Notes under the pieces: generated by a model | What the model was told of the DNA's origin: nothing | The model's input: the letters and a program-made list of their open reading frames with translations, nothing else | Databases searched by the model: none | Source: an uncultured Treponema sp. | Lineage (GTDB): Bacteria; Spirochaetota; Spirochaetia; Treponematales; Treponemataceae | DNA length: 5,550 nucleotides | NCBI GenBank assembly: GCA_905236465.1 | Contig: CAJOQA010000147.1 | Span: 1-5,550 of the forward strand | Direction: 5' to 3' | Part shown: in pieces, positions 1-5,550 of the stretch | How the letters are laid out: each line of letters opens with the position of its first letter | Position numbering within the stretch: the first letter of the stretch is position 1 | Made by a program: the position numbers and the translations under genes

Positions 1-2093
1 ATAGAAGCTTTTGAAGAAATATCTGAATCAATTTTTATTCCATTTTCATCTATATTATCTGACTTTAGGCTTGCGTTATCAGGAATATAGGGCCATTGCT
101 CTAAATAAACCGAAGACTGCATTTCTTTTTTCAGGGCATCAATTTCTAGAGTAAAGGTTTGTTCTTCTTTTCCCCATCTTCTAAGACCTACTTCCCATGT
201 AGAACCCAGACCTGTGTATAGGTTGTCTGCAATAAGTTTTCCATCTTTGTATAAGCGGGCACAGTTTCCTGTGTAGCTTATCTTTAAGAAAACATCGTGC
301 AGTGTGTTAAAGTGATCTTTAGGCCAGGCCTTTACATTTATTTTGTAGGTAAGCTTTTCATCTGTTTTAGAGACAAGGCTTTTGCTCACAGAAGGGGCAT
401 CAGGTTCGCTTGCAGAATAGATGTATGAATGGATGTGCTCGCTCACCTTGTTGTTCATGAAGCCTGCTGGGGTCGCAATCTTTTCCTTTGTGTCTATTAT
501 CTTGAAGGTGGGGACATTCTTTGTTTCTAGGTATACTTTTGTTTTTCCGTCTTTTTGTTCAGAAAAGATTGTTCCCTCACTTATAATCAAGAATTCTTTT
601 CCAGAAGAAGATACTATTTTTGTTGCGTTTAAACTGTCTTCGTTAGAAAGGTGTATTGTTGTTCCGAATGCTGTCTCTTTATTTTTTGATCTAGAGAAAT
701 AAACTTCGTATCCGTTCAGCGTACAAAGAACTTCATCTTCCACAATTGTACCGTAGCGGATTGGAAGGATGAAGTAGTCACCGTTCTTGATGTCTCCGTG
801 GAACTTGGCTTCTACAGGCTCTTTTATGTTTATGTCTGCATCGTAGTGGTCCAACATTTCGTTTTGTCTTTGGTAATTGTTCACAAAAAGATAGCCCTTT
901 TCATTTTCTTTGTTGTAGCGGACTGAATAGCGGATATTCTTAAAATCAGTAGGAGTTACGGGGTTGTCTTTTGGAATGTATGTGTCCATTTCGCACAGTT
1001 CTTCACCAAAGTCATGGACAAAAAGCGCAAGGCGGCGGATTTCTTTAAAAGAGTCATTAGCCTGTCCGTATTCACCTAAGGGGGCACGGAAGTCGTAGGA
1101 CTTTTCAAGCAGGTCACAGAATGAGCCTGTTTTTGTTGTTTCTTGCAGACTTGTATGTTTTCCCTCAGGGTTTGTTCCTCCGTGGTACATGTAGTAGCCT
1201 AAGAGTGTGCAGCCAGACCCCATCTTAGCGATGCTCATTGCACCAATGTCTTTGGCTTTTGCAATAGGGCGTCTTCTGTATGTTACCTGAAGCCCCCCGC
1301 CTAGCTCTGCGGTCAGGTAGGGGAATTTGTTCATGTCAAAAGTGATTGTTTTTCCAAGCCCAAAGTCAGAGCCTATGGCATGGTCGTTGCGCTCATAGGT
1401 AAAGACAAAGTTTCCGCTTGGCTCTATTTCTGTTGGGCGGGGATCCCAGGGGGCATCGCAGTAGCCACCCATGACAGGCAGAAGACCTCCTGTTACAGCT
1501 CCTCCCCAACCAGTTGCAGTGAAAAGGGGCAGGTCAAAGCCTATATCCTTTGCAATTTGGGTTAAGGTCTTCATGTGCTTTTCCCCTTCTTGCCCAGTAA
1601 GACCGCCGCAGTGTCCGTATTCATTTTCAATTTGAAGACCGATGATGGGGCCTCCGTCTTTGAGTAAGAGACCTTTAACTTGTTCAAAAATCTTTGCGTA
1701 GAATTTTTTTACCTGCTCAATGTAGCCTTGGTCGTTAGTGCGAACCTTTTCGCCAAACTTTGCAAGCAGCCAGTCAGGAAAGCCCCCGTTGCGGACTTCT
1801 GCATGGCTCCAAGGGCCTATGCGCAGTATCATGGAAAGTCCACAGTCTTTTATAGTTTCTACAAACTTTCTTAAATTACGCCAACCGGTAAAGTCCCATT
1901 GCCCTTCGTCTTCTTCGTGGTGAATCCAGATGACGTAAGAACTGACGATGTCAACCCCGCCTGCCTTCATCTTGAGCAGGGCTTCTTTCCAATAGATGTC
2001 GGGGTAACGGGAATAGTGGATTTCTCCCATAACGGGGAACCACCGCTTGCCATCTTTTAATAAACTTTTACTGTCAAAGCTATAGTTTGTCAT
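1..2093 (-). CDS. Glycoside hydrolase family 35, probable cytoplasmic beta-galactosidase (C-terminus cut by window edge)
   Basis: Reading from ATG at 2093-2091, 697 codons run to the left edge without a stop, so the C-terminus is missing. GH35 enzymes are retaining exo-hydrolases that release terminal beta-galactose. Residues 148-160 (GGPIIGLQIENEYG region) match the GH35 signature exactly, making Glu158 the expected acid/base. 'PYLTAELGGG' at about 258-267 places Glu263 as the likely nucleophile, and 'YYMYHGGTN' at about 300-308 is another family block. The catalytic barrel covers about 10-345. A beta-rich middle follows, and near 600-640 'ARLYKDGKLIADN' and 'WEVGLRRW' resemble the jelly-roll domains of large GH35 enzymes. 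The N-terminus (MTNYSFDSKSLLKDG) is hydrophilic with no signal peptide or membrane segment, so the enzyme should act in the cytoplasm on imported sugar. The start is supported by a Shine-Dalgarno sequence 6 bases upstream. Activity on beta-galactosides is inferred from family; some GH35 members cleave glucosamine-containing substrates. Confidence 0.93.
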   Translation of the reverse strand, partial: MTNYSFDSKSLLKDGKRWFPVMGEIHYSRYPDIYWKEALLKMKAGGVDIVSSYVIWIHHEEDEGQWDFTGWRNLRKFVETIKDCGLSMILRIGPWSHAEVRNGGFPDWLLAKFGEKVRTNDQGYIEQVKKFYAKIFEQVKGLLLKDGGPIIGLQIENEYGHCGGLTGQEGEKHMKTLTQIAKDIGFDLPLFTATGWGGAVTGGLLPVMGGYCDAPWDPRPTEIEPSGNFVFTYERNDHAIGSDFGLGKTITFDMNKFPYLTAELGGGLQVTYRRRPIAKAKDIGAMSIAKMGSGCTLLGYYMYHGGTNPEGKHTSLQETTKTGSFCDLLEKSYDFRAPLGEYGQANDSFKEIRRLALFVHDFGEELCEMDTYIPKDNPVTPTDFKNIRYSVRYNKENEKGYLFVNNYQRQNEMLDHYDADINIKEPVEAKFHGDIKNGDYFILPIRYGTIVEDEVLCTLNGYEVYFSRSKNKETAFGTTIHLSNEDSLNATKIVSSSGKEFLIISEGTIFSEQKDGKTKVYLETKNVPTFKIIDTKEKIATPAGFMNNKVSEHIHSYIYSASEPDAPSVSKSLVSKTDEKLTYKINVKAWPKDHFNTLHDVFLKISYTGNCARLYKDGKLIADNLYTGLGSTWEVGLRRWGKEEQTFTLEIDALKKEMQSSVYLEQWPYIPDNASLKSDNIDENGIKIDSDISSKAS

Positions 2094-2099
2094 AGTGTT

Positions 2100-2107
2100 T
2101 CCTTTTT
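2100..2107 (-). promoter_or_regulatory. Ribosome binding site of the GH35 gene
   Basis: On the minus strand AAAAAGGA ends 6 bases before the ATG at 2093. It fixes that ATG as the start. It is weaker than the AAGGAGG-class sites of the two permease genes, which fits a lower translation rate for the enzyme (inference). Confidence 0.75.
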
Positions 2108-2122
2108 AGATTGATTTATAAT

Positions 2123-2186
2123 TGTCATGTTGAGAGTAGCGAAACATCCCTTTTAATGTGGATTTTTCGCTACGCTCAGAATGACA
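2123..2186. repeat. 64-base inverted repeat, dispersed 'CHSERSE' type
   Basis: Two 27-base arms (2123-2149 and 2160-2186) are complementary at 23 of 27 positions around a 10-base loop. Both arms carry the core GTAGCGAAA and end in TGTCAT/ATGACA. In one minus-strand frame the right arm reads 'CHSERSEKS', a string produced by dispersed intergenic repeats in many spirochaete and gut-bacterial genomes. The element lies between the tandem array and the GH35 start, about 30 bases from the ATG, so in RNA it would form a long hairpin just upstream of the ribosome binding site. There is no U-run next to it, so a simple intrinsic terminator is unlikely. A related arm occurs at 4650-4676. Confidence 0.85.
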
Positions 2187-2264
2187 TAGTGCCAAGGAGG
2201 GATTTTTTTTTCTTTCTTGCCAAAAGTGCCAAGCGTCAAGGATGGCACGCATTACCGCCTGAAG

Positions 2265-2283
2265 ATTTGAGCATAGCTCAAAT
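2265..2283. repeat. Hairpin of tandem unit A
   Basis: ATTTGAGC, loop ATA, GCTCAAAT form a perfect 8-bp stem. It occupies the same place in unit A as the longer stem at 2364-2402 in unit B. The A-T pair at 2270/2278 is G-C in unit B (2379/2387), so that pair is kept despite both bases changing. Confidence 0.6.
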
Positions 2284-2363
2284 ATGCAAACGCACAAAAA
2301 ACAAGGAGGAATTTTTTTCACTTCCTTGCCAAAAGCAGCAAGCGCCAAGGATGGCGCGCATTA

Positions 2364-2402
2364 GCGCCTGCAGATTTGGGTATAGCCCAAATCTGCAAGC
2401 GC
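2364..2402. repeat. Hairpin of tandem unit B
   Basis: A perfect 12-bp stem (TGCAGATTTGGG at 2369-2380 with its complement at 2386-2397) encloses the loop TATAG. Beyond one C/A mismatch the stem extends by four GC pairs (GCGC at 2364-2367 with 2399-2402). Those last four bases are also the foot of the neighbouring hairpin at 2399-2432, so the fully extended forms of the two stems exclude each other. It is not followed by a U-run on either strand. Confidence 0.7.
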
Positions 2403-2432
2403 ACAAAAATCTATGGATGGATTTTTGTGCGC
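2399..2432 (-). terminator. Perfect hairpin directly after malG; terminator-like or RNA 3'-end stabiliser
   Basis: GCGCACAAAAATC (2399-2411) and GATTTTTGTGCGC (2420-2432) form a perfect 13-bp stem with an 8-base loop. On the transcribed minus strand it begins one base after the malG TAG codon (2436-2434). The minus strand continues TTGCAGATTTGGG with no U-run, so it is not a classical intrinsic terminator. A role in stabilising or processing the upstream malEFG RNA, or in partial termination before the enzyme gene, is more plausible (inference). Confidence 0.5.
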
Positions 2433-2433
2433 C

Positions 2434-3294
2434 CTATTCCTTTACCGCAGCAGTTCCCATAGACATCATCATTGCCCTTTGTGTGAGCAGGAAGAAAAAT
2501 ACGAAGGGAATTGTTATGATAAGTGAGCCTGCCGCAAAGTTCGTGAACTCATTCTTTTTGTCAGAAACAAAGTTAAAAAGACCCAAAGCCAACGTTTGTT
2601 TTGCAGGAGATCTAAGCACCATTTTTGGGAAGATGAAGTCCATCCAAGGTCCGGTAAAGCTAGAAATTGCAAGGAAAGTGATAATTGGTTTTGTAACAGG
2701 AAGGATAATCGTTGCAAAAATCCTAAAGTGGCTAGCTCCATCGATGCGGGCGGCCTCGTCTAGGTTTTTGCTTACAGTATCCATATAGCTTTTTACCATC
2801 CAAGTGTTATAAGGAATGTTTCCCGCAACATAAACAAGAACCAAGCCCCAAAGTGTGTCAAGTCCATTTATGCGGTCAAGGATTACATAAATTGCAATCA
2901 TTCCGACAAATGAAGGAAAAATCTGAAGAATCAGCAAGCTCATAAGTAGGGTCTTTTTAAAGACGAACTTAAAGCGGGAAAATATGTATGCGCTTAGGGC
3001 CGAAATAATAACTGTTAAAAGCGTTGTCCAAAGTGCAATGAAGAAGGTGTTCTTAAACCAAAGCCAGTACTGGGTTCTTTCAAACAGGTACTTAAAGTGC
3101 TTGAATGTGAAACCATCTCCAAAGGGGACTATGCTAAGTCCTGCTAAGTTGTTAGACGGGCTGAATGCCGCGCTTACAACATAGACTAGTGGGTAAAAAA
3201 CAAAGAATGCAATCAAGATAAAAATCAAATATGTAATGCACTTGTTTACTTGCTGTGCTGCTTGATGTTGTCTAACTCTAAATAAAACTGTCAT
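2434..3294 (-). CDS. malG: ABC sugar transporter permease, MalG/GanQ type
   Basis: A complete 286-residue inner-membrane subunit that pairs with the MalF-like protein to form the sugar channel. About six hydrophobic segments are visible, near residues 20-42, 82-104, 115-138, 148-160, 200-214 and 255-271. The cytoplasmic EAA loop, which docks on the ATPase, reads EAARIDGASHFRIFATIILP (180-199) and contains the expected EAA...G spacing. The C-terminus 'GTAAVKE' resembles the conserved MalG tail that reaches the ATPase. Length is normal for the family (about 280-296). The start ATG overlaps the malF stop in an ATGA and has AAGGAGGG 6 bases upstream inside malF, indicating translational coupling. 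The gene ends in TAG one base before a strong hairpin. The symbol denotes family; maltose specificity is not implied, and the GH35 neighbour suggests a galactoside (ganQ-like role). Confidence 0.93.
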   Translation of the reverse strand: MTVLFRVRQHQAAQQVNKCITYLIFILIAFFVFYPLVYVVSAAFSPSNNLAGLSIVPFGDGFTFKHFKYLFERTQYWLWFKNTFFIALWTTLLTVIISALSAYIFSRFKFVFKKTLLMSLLILQIFPSFVGMIAIYVILDRINGLDTLWGLVLVYVAGNIPYNTWMVKSYMDTVSKNLDEAARIDGASHFRIFATIILPVTKPIITFLAISSFTGPWMDFIFPKMVLRSPAKQTLALGLFNFVSDKKNEFTNFAAGSLIITIPFVFFFLLTQRAMMMSMGTAAVKE

Positions 3295-4601
3295 ACTTCA
3301 CCCTCCTTGTATGCTTTTGTATTCATAAACTGGTAAACGGCAAACGGAGCTAATACCACAAAGATAAGAACTGCTATTACAGATGCGTAGTTGTAGCGTT
3401 GCAGTGTCATAGTCAGGTTGTAAATCCATGTTACCAAAATATCTGTACCGCCAGCCATGGTTGTTGTTGAATCTGCAACTTTTGGAGCACCGCCTGTAAG
3501 GAAGTAGATAATACCGAAGTTGTTGATGTTGTGGGTAAAACTCATGATGATAAGTGGCATTGTCTGGTAAAGAACAAGCGGCATGGTTATGTGGCGAAGA
3601 ATCTGGCGGTTATTTGCACCGTCTATCTTTGCTGCTTCAAAAAGGTCTTGGCTGATTGCTGTCATGGTTCCCATGCTCAGCATCATAAAGTAGCCGAATC
3701 CTGCCCACAGGTTTATTACAATACACATAACTTGAGCTAAATGTGCATCTCCTAACCATTGCGGGCCTGCAATATGAAATACTTGCTTTAGGGTTCTGTT
3801 TACTATACCAAAGGTTCCGTTCAGCATGTTTTTCCATACCAGCATGGTAATAACTGAAGGAACTGCATAGGGCAGGATAAATATAAAGCGGAAGATTCCT
3901 GCAAGTTTTATTCCGCTTTCTTTTAACTGGACTGCAACCAAAAGACCTCCAAAGTAGCAGGTGAATGTAGAAAGCACAGCCCAGACTAATGTCCAGATTG
4001 CTATACGGGCAAAACCTTTTGACCAGGTTGTACCTGAAAAAAGAAGTTCCTTAAAGTTTTGACCGCCTACCCAGTCAATGTCATTTGCTACACCGTGAGC
4101 TACGCCGTTTTTGTCGACCGGACCAAAGTTAGTGAAAGCTACAGCTACACTGAATACCAGGGGAACTACTACAAAAACTAAAAGCATTATGACACAGGGG
4201 GCCATTCCCAGAAGAGGAAATGCATTGTTTGCGTTTTCTGAAAGACTTGTTTTTTGTGCGGAAAATCTTTTTGTCCTGCAATAGTCAACATAGGATTTAT
4301 TTGCACTTCTTACAGAAATCACATAAATAGAAATAAAAATGGCAATTATGCTTAAAACAAGAATGCCGTCAATTAACATAAAGACAGGGAAACGGCTTTC
4401 TGCTTGTGAATAGGGAAGGGTTACAAGATCAGAAAGCTTTCCAAAGATAAAAGGAATGCAGGCGATGAATGCAAGTTCTACAAGCCCGTAAAAAATTCCC
4501 TTGATATAATCTTTTAAATACAAAATATGGGAAAGCCCCATAAAACAGCAGGCTGCAGTTTTTACAGTTTTTGCTGAACTGCCGTCATCTTTTAGCTGCA
4601 T
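3291..4601 (-). CDS. malF: ABC sugar transporter permease, MalF/GanP type
   Basis: A complete 436-residue permease, the larger membrane half of the uptake system. Eight probable membrane segments lie near residues 33-55, 73-97, 130-157, 199-224, 235-256, 288-312, 347-369 and 404-427, as in eight-helix MalF proteins. The EAA loop is EAAKIDGANNRQILRHITMP (322-341). After it, 'FTHNINNFGIIYFLTGGAP' (355-373) closely resembles the sugar-lining MalF stretch FNFNNFVLIYLLT. The start is ATG 4601-4599 (MQLKDDGSS), chosen because AAAGGAGG ends 5 bases upstream. The frame stays open to an earlier ATG at 4691, but those 30 extra residues (MGLSLCHIERSEIS...) are translated intergenic repeat with no comparable site. 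The 3' end overlaps malG by 4 bases and carries its ribosome binding site. Substrate is not readable from the sequence; a beta-galactoside is inferred from the GH35 gene. Confidence 0.94.
   Translation of the reverse strand: MQLKDDGSSAKTVKTAACCFMGLSHILYLKDYIKGIFYGLVELAFIACIPFIFGKLSDLVTLPYSQAESRFPVFMLIDGILVLSIIAIFISIYVISVRSANKSYVDYCRTKRFSAQKTSLSENANNAFPLLGMAPCVIMLLVFVVVPLVFSVAVAFTNFGPVDKNGVAHGVANDIDWVGGQNFKELLFSGTTWSKGFARIAIWTLVWAVLSTFTCYFGGLLVAVQLKESGIKLAGIFRFIFILPYAVPSVITMLVWKNMLNGTFGIVNRTLKQVFHIAGPQWLGDAHLAQVMCIVINLWAGFGYFMMLSMGTMTAISQDLFEAAKIDGANNRQILRHITMPLVLYQTMPLIIMSFTHNINNFGIIYFLTGGAPKVADSTTTMAGGTDILVTWIYNLTMTLQRYNYASVIAVLIFVVLAPFAVYQFMNTKAYKEGEV
3301..3308 (-). promoter_or_regulatory. 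Ribosome binding site of malG inside the malF 3' end
   Basis: On the minus strand AAGGAGGG ends 6 bases before the malG ATG (3294) and lies within the last codons of malF. Together with the ATGA overlap this points to translational coupling and equal amounts of the two permease subunits. Confidence 0.85.
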
Positions 4602-4606
4602 ATATT

Positions 4607-4614
4607 CCTCCTTT
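4607..4614 (-). promoter_or_regulatory. Ribosome binding site that decides the malF start
   Basis: On the minus strand AAAGGAGG ends 5 bases before the ATG at 4601. It selects this start over the in-frame ATG at 4691. Confidence 0.88.
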
Positions 4615-4627
4615 TTTTCGGTATAGC

Positions 4628-4676
4628 CATATTGGGCGTTTGTATGTGTGGATATTTCGCTTCGCTCAATATGACA
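4628..4676. repeat. Decayed copy of the 'CHSERSE' inverted repeat between malE and malF
   Basis: The arm at 4650-4676 matches the arm at 2160-2186 in 23 of 27 positions (shared pieces GGAT, TTTCGCT, CGCTCA and ATGACA). Its partner survives only in part: CATATTGGGCG (4628-4638) pairs with CGCTCAATATG (4663-4673), 10 Watson-Crick pairs plus one G-T, around a 24-base loop. The element lies in the 127-base malE-malF spacer upstream of the malF ribosome binding site. Translation of this copy gives 'CHIERSEIS', the source of a false N-terminal extension on malF. Confidence 0.7.
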
Positions 4677-4705
4677 CAATGAAAGACCCAATATGACAAT
4701 GAAAG
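4667..4705. repeat. Short direct repeat in the malE-malF spacer
   Basis: CAATATGACACAATGAAAG (4667-4685) is followed by CAATATGACAATGAAAG (4689-4705), the same 17 bases with CA inserted in the first copy, separated by 3 bases. The first copy overlaps the outer end of the inverted-repeat arm. It looks like a small tandem duplication of the repeat's flank. Confidence 0.65.
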
Positions 4706-4720
4706 GCTTGATATGCCTTT
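4702..4720 (-). other. Small hairpin just after the malE stop
   Basis: AAAGGC (4702-4707) and GCCTTT (4715-4720) form a 6-bp stem with a 7-base loop, 8 bases after the malE stop codon on the minus strand. There is no strong U-run after it, so efficient termination is unlikely. It could protect the 3' end of malE RNA (inference), but the stem is short and may be chance. Confidence 0.35.
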
Positions 4721-4728
4721 ATCTGAAA

Positions 4729-5550
4729 TTACAGACCAAGAATTGTTGTGTTGCAGGCATCAAGTTCTGCTTGTACTTCAGCACCGTTCCAAATGTTTGT
4801 TGAAGCTGAGTTGAATGCAGCCCAGAATGCGCTGATCTGTGGAATTGAAGGCATTGGGAATGCATAGTCAAGCTGCTTTAAGAAACCTGAAATGTACTTG
4901 CTGCTTACAGTAGTATCAATTGAAGGCATTGCTCCTGTAAGGTTAAAGCGGAGCTGCTGCATCTCTGGAGTGAGAAGGAACTGTGCAAAGTCTGCTGCCT
5001 CATCTGCGTGCTTTGAGTATGCGCTTACGAACATTGCTCTTGTTCCGCTGAATGAAGAAGCTGGTCTGTTGTCTCCTGGAAGGGCTGGAAGAGGCGCTAC
5101 ACCAAAGTCAATTCCTGCATCTTCAAAGTTCTTAATATTCCAAAGACCAGTGATGTGCATGGCTGCTGTTCCTGCTTGGAATGCTGCATCGCAGTTTCCT
5201 GTGTTTAAGTCCTCTGCAGGAACATCAAGAGCCTGCTTTAATGACTGGAAGAACTTCATGCCTGTTACTGCAGAAGGTGTATTCAAGTATGTTGAACTTG
5301 TATCTGTTCCGCTTTCGCCAAAGAGACGGTTGCCTTTCATTGTTGTAAAGATGATTGTATAGTAACCGTTACCTACATCCATCATGAAACCGTATTTTCC
5401 AGGATTAGCCTTGTTGAACTCTGTTGCCCAGTACTTTAGACCTTCCCAAGTAGTTGGGACTTCGCTGTCTTTGATAAGGGCCTTGTTGTAGAAAAGAGCG
5501 TAGGTTTCTGCGCTGATTGGGTAGCCGTACATCTGACCTTCATAAGTAAG
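4729..5550 (-). CDS. malE: Extracytoplasmic sugar-binding protein, MalE type (N-terminus cut by window edge)
   Basis: The reading frame ends with TAA at 4731-4729 and stays open to the right edge, showing the last 273 residues. The ATG at 5532 is internal: the codons before it (LTYEGQ) continue the family pattern into 'MYGYPISAETYALFYNK', which matches the MalE lobe segment 'liAYPiavEalsLiYNK'. Further matches are 'AAFQAGTAAMHITGLWNI' (residues about 122-139 of the visible part, where MalE has the GPW sugar contact; here GLW) and 'MPSIPQISAFWAAF' (233-246), close to MPNIPQMSAFWYAV of E. coli MalE. The protein binds oligosaccharide outside the membrane and delivers it to MalF/MalG. The signal peptide or lipobox is outside the window. 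The ligand cannot be read directly; a galactoside is suggested by the GH35 gene, a maltodextrin by the resemblance to MalE. Confidence 0.92.
   Translation of the reverse strand, partial: LTYEGQMYGYPISAETYALFYNKALIKDSEVPTTWEGLKYWATEFNKANPGKYGFMMDVGNGYYTIIFTTMKGNRLFGESGTDTSSTYLNTPSAVTGMKFFQSLKQALDVPAEDLNTGNCDAAFQAGTAAMHITGLWNIKNFEDAGIDFGVAPLPALPGDNRPASSFSGTRAMFVSAYSKHADEAADFAQFLLTPEMQQLRFNLTGAMPSIDTTVSSKYISGFLKQLDYAFPMPSIPQISAFWAAFNSASTNIWNGAEVQAELDACNTTILGL

Larger units (their letters stand above)
2192..2432. repeat. Tandem array of 109-base repeats (two full units and a partial third)
   Basis: Unit A (2193-2300) and unit B (2302-2410) align without gaps, with 16 mismatches in 108 positions (about 85% identity). 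A third copy appears to begin at about 2413, where ATGGATGGATTTTT resembles the unit start AAGGAGGGATTTTT; it stops at 2432, one base before the malG stop codon. Each unit holds, in plus-strand order, a CAAGGAGG-plus-T-run segment, CTTGCCAAAAG, a GC-rich segment with GGATGGC, a hairpin with a 5-base loop (TATAG or CATAG), and CGCACAAAAA. With the inverted repeat at 2123-2186 this fills most of the 340-base spacer between malG and the GH35 gene. No ORF here looks real: those on either strand translate the repeats. Function is unknown. Confidence 0.85.

Noticed and set aside
421..702. 93-residue plus-strand reading frame
   Set aside because: It is antisense to the middle of the GH35 gene and has no recognisable family features.
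2115..2120. TATAAA on the minus strand as a -10 box for a separate GH35 promoter
   Set aside because: No good -35 hexamer lies 16-18 bases upstream (best is about 3 of 6 matches, inside the inverted repeat). A-T-rich matches of this quality are expected by chance.
2201..2212. T-run as an intrinsic terminator for plus-strand transcription
   Set aside because: No gene on the plus strand needs it and no GC-rich stem directly precedes it; the same T-run recurs as part of the tandem unit.
2106..2348. Possible 80-residue protein on the minus strand in the malG-GH35 spacer
   Set aside because: It translates the tandem repeats and the inverted repeat (internal near-duplicate segments, then CHSERSEKS). 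It has no ribosome binding site and resembles no protein family.
2192..2432. CRISPR array
   Set aside because: Units are about 109 bases long, contiguous and diverged, with no short identical repeats separated by unique spacers and no cas genes.
2111..2788. 225-residue plus-strand reading frame
   Set aside because: It starts in the repeats and runs antisense through malG, whose frame is clearly the real one.
4892..5362. 156-residue plus-strand reading frame
   Set aside because: It is antisense to the malE gene, whose translation matches MalE throughout.
5530..5532. ATG as the malE start
   Set aside because: The frame continues upstream with family-like residues (LTYEGQ), there is no ribosome binding site, and the visible part begins in the middle of the MalE fold.

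Overview
The window is one minus-strand gene cluster, read right to left: a solute-binding protein of the MalE type (start beyond the right edge), two membrane permeases of the MalF and MalG types, and a family 35 glycoside hydrolase (probable beta-galactosidase, end beyond the left edge). The order binding protein, permease 1, permease 2, cytoplasmic hydrolase is that of a carbohydrate-uptake operon. It resembles the Firmicute ganSPQ-ganA galactan-utilisation layout, but a GH35 enzyme stands where a GH42 enzyme is usual. No ATPase gene lies in the window, so the ATP-binding subunit is probably encoded elsewhere and shared.

The organism is most likely a host-associated spirochaete of the Treponema group. 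This is an inference from three things: moderate-to-low GC, strong AGGAGG-type ribosome binding sites, and dispersed inverted repeats whose translation reads 'CHSERSE/CHIERSE', a common source of false peptides in such genomes. Another anaerobic gut bacterium cannot be excluded.

Layout: 1-2093 GH35 enzyme, open at the left edge. 2094-2433 a 340-base spacer with no credible gene, filled by a 64-base inverted repeat and an array of 109-base tandem repeats with several hairpins. 2434-3294 malG. 3291-4601 malF, overlapping malG by 4 bases. 4602-4728 a 127-base spacer with a decayed relative of the same inverted repeat, a short direct repeat and a small hairpin. 4729-5550 malE, open at the right edge.

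Working model: the extracytoplasmic MalE-like protein captures an oligosaccharide, MalF/MalG carry it across the membrane, and the GH35 enzyme, which lacks a signal peptide, removes terminal galactose in the cytoplasm. The genes are conventional. The least explained material is in the two spacers, where structured repeats sit exactly where binding protein, permeases and enzyme would need different expression levels.
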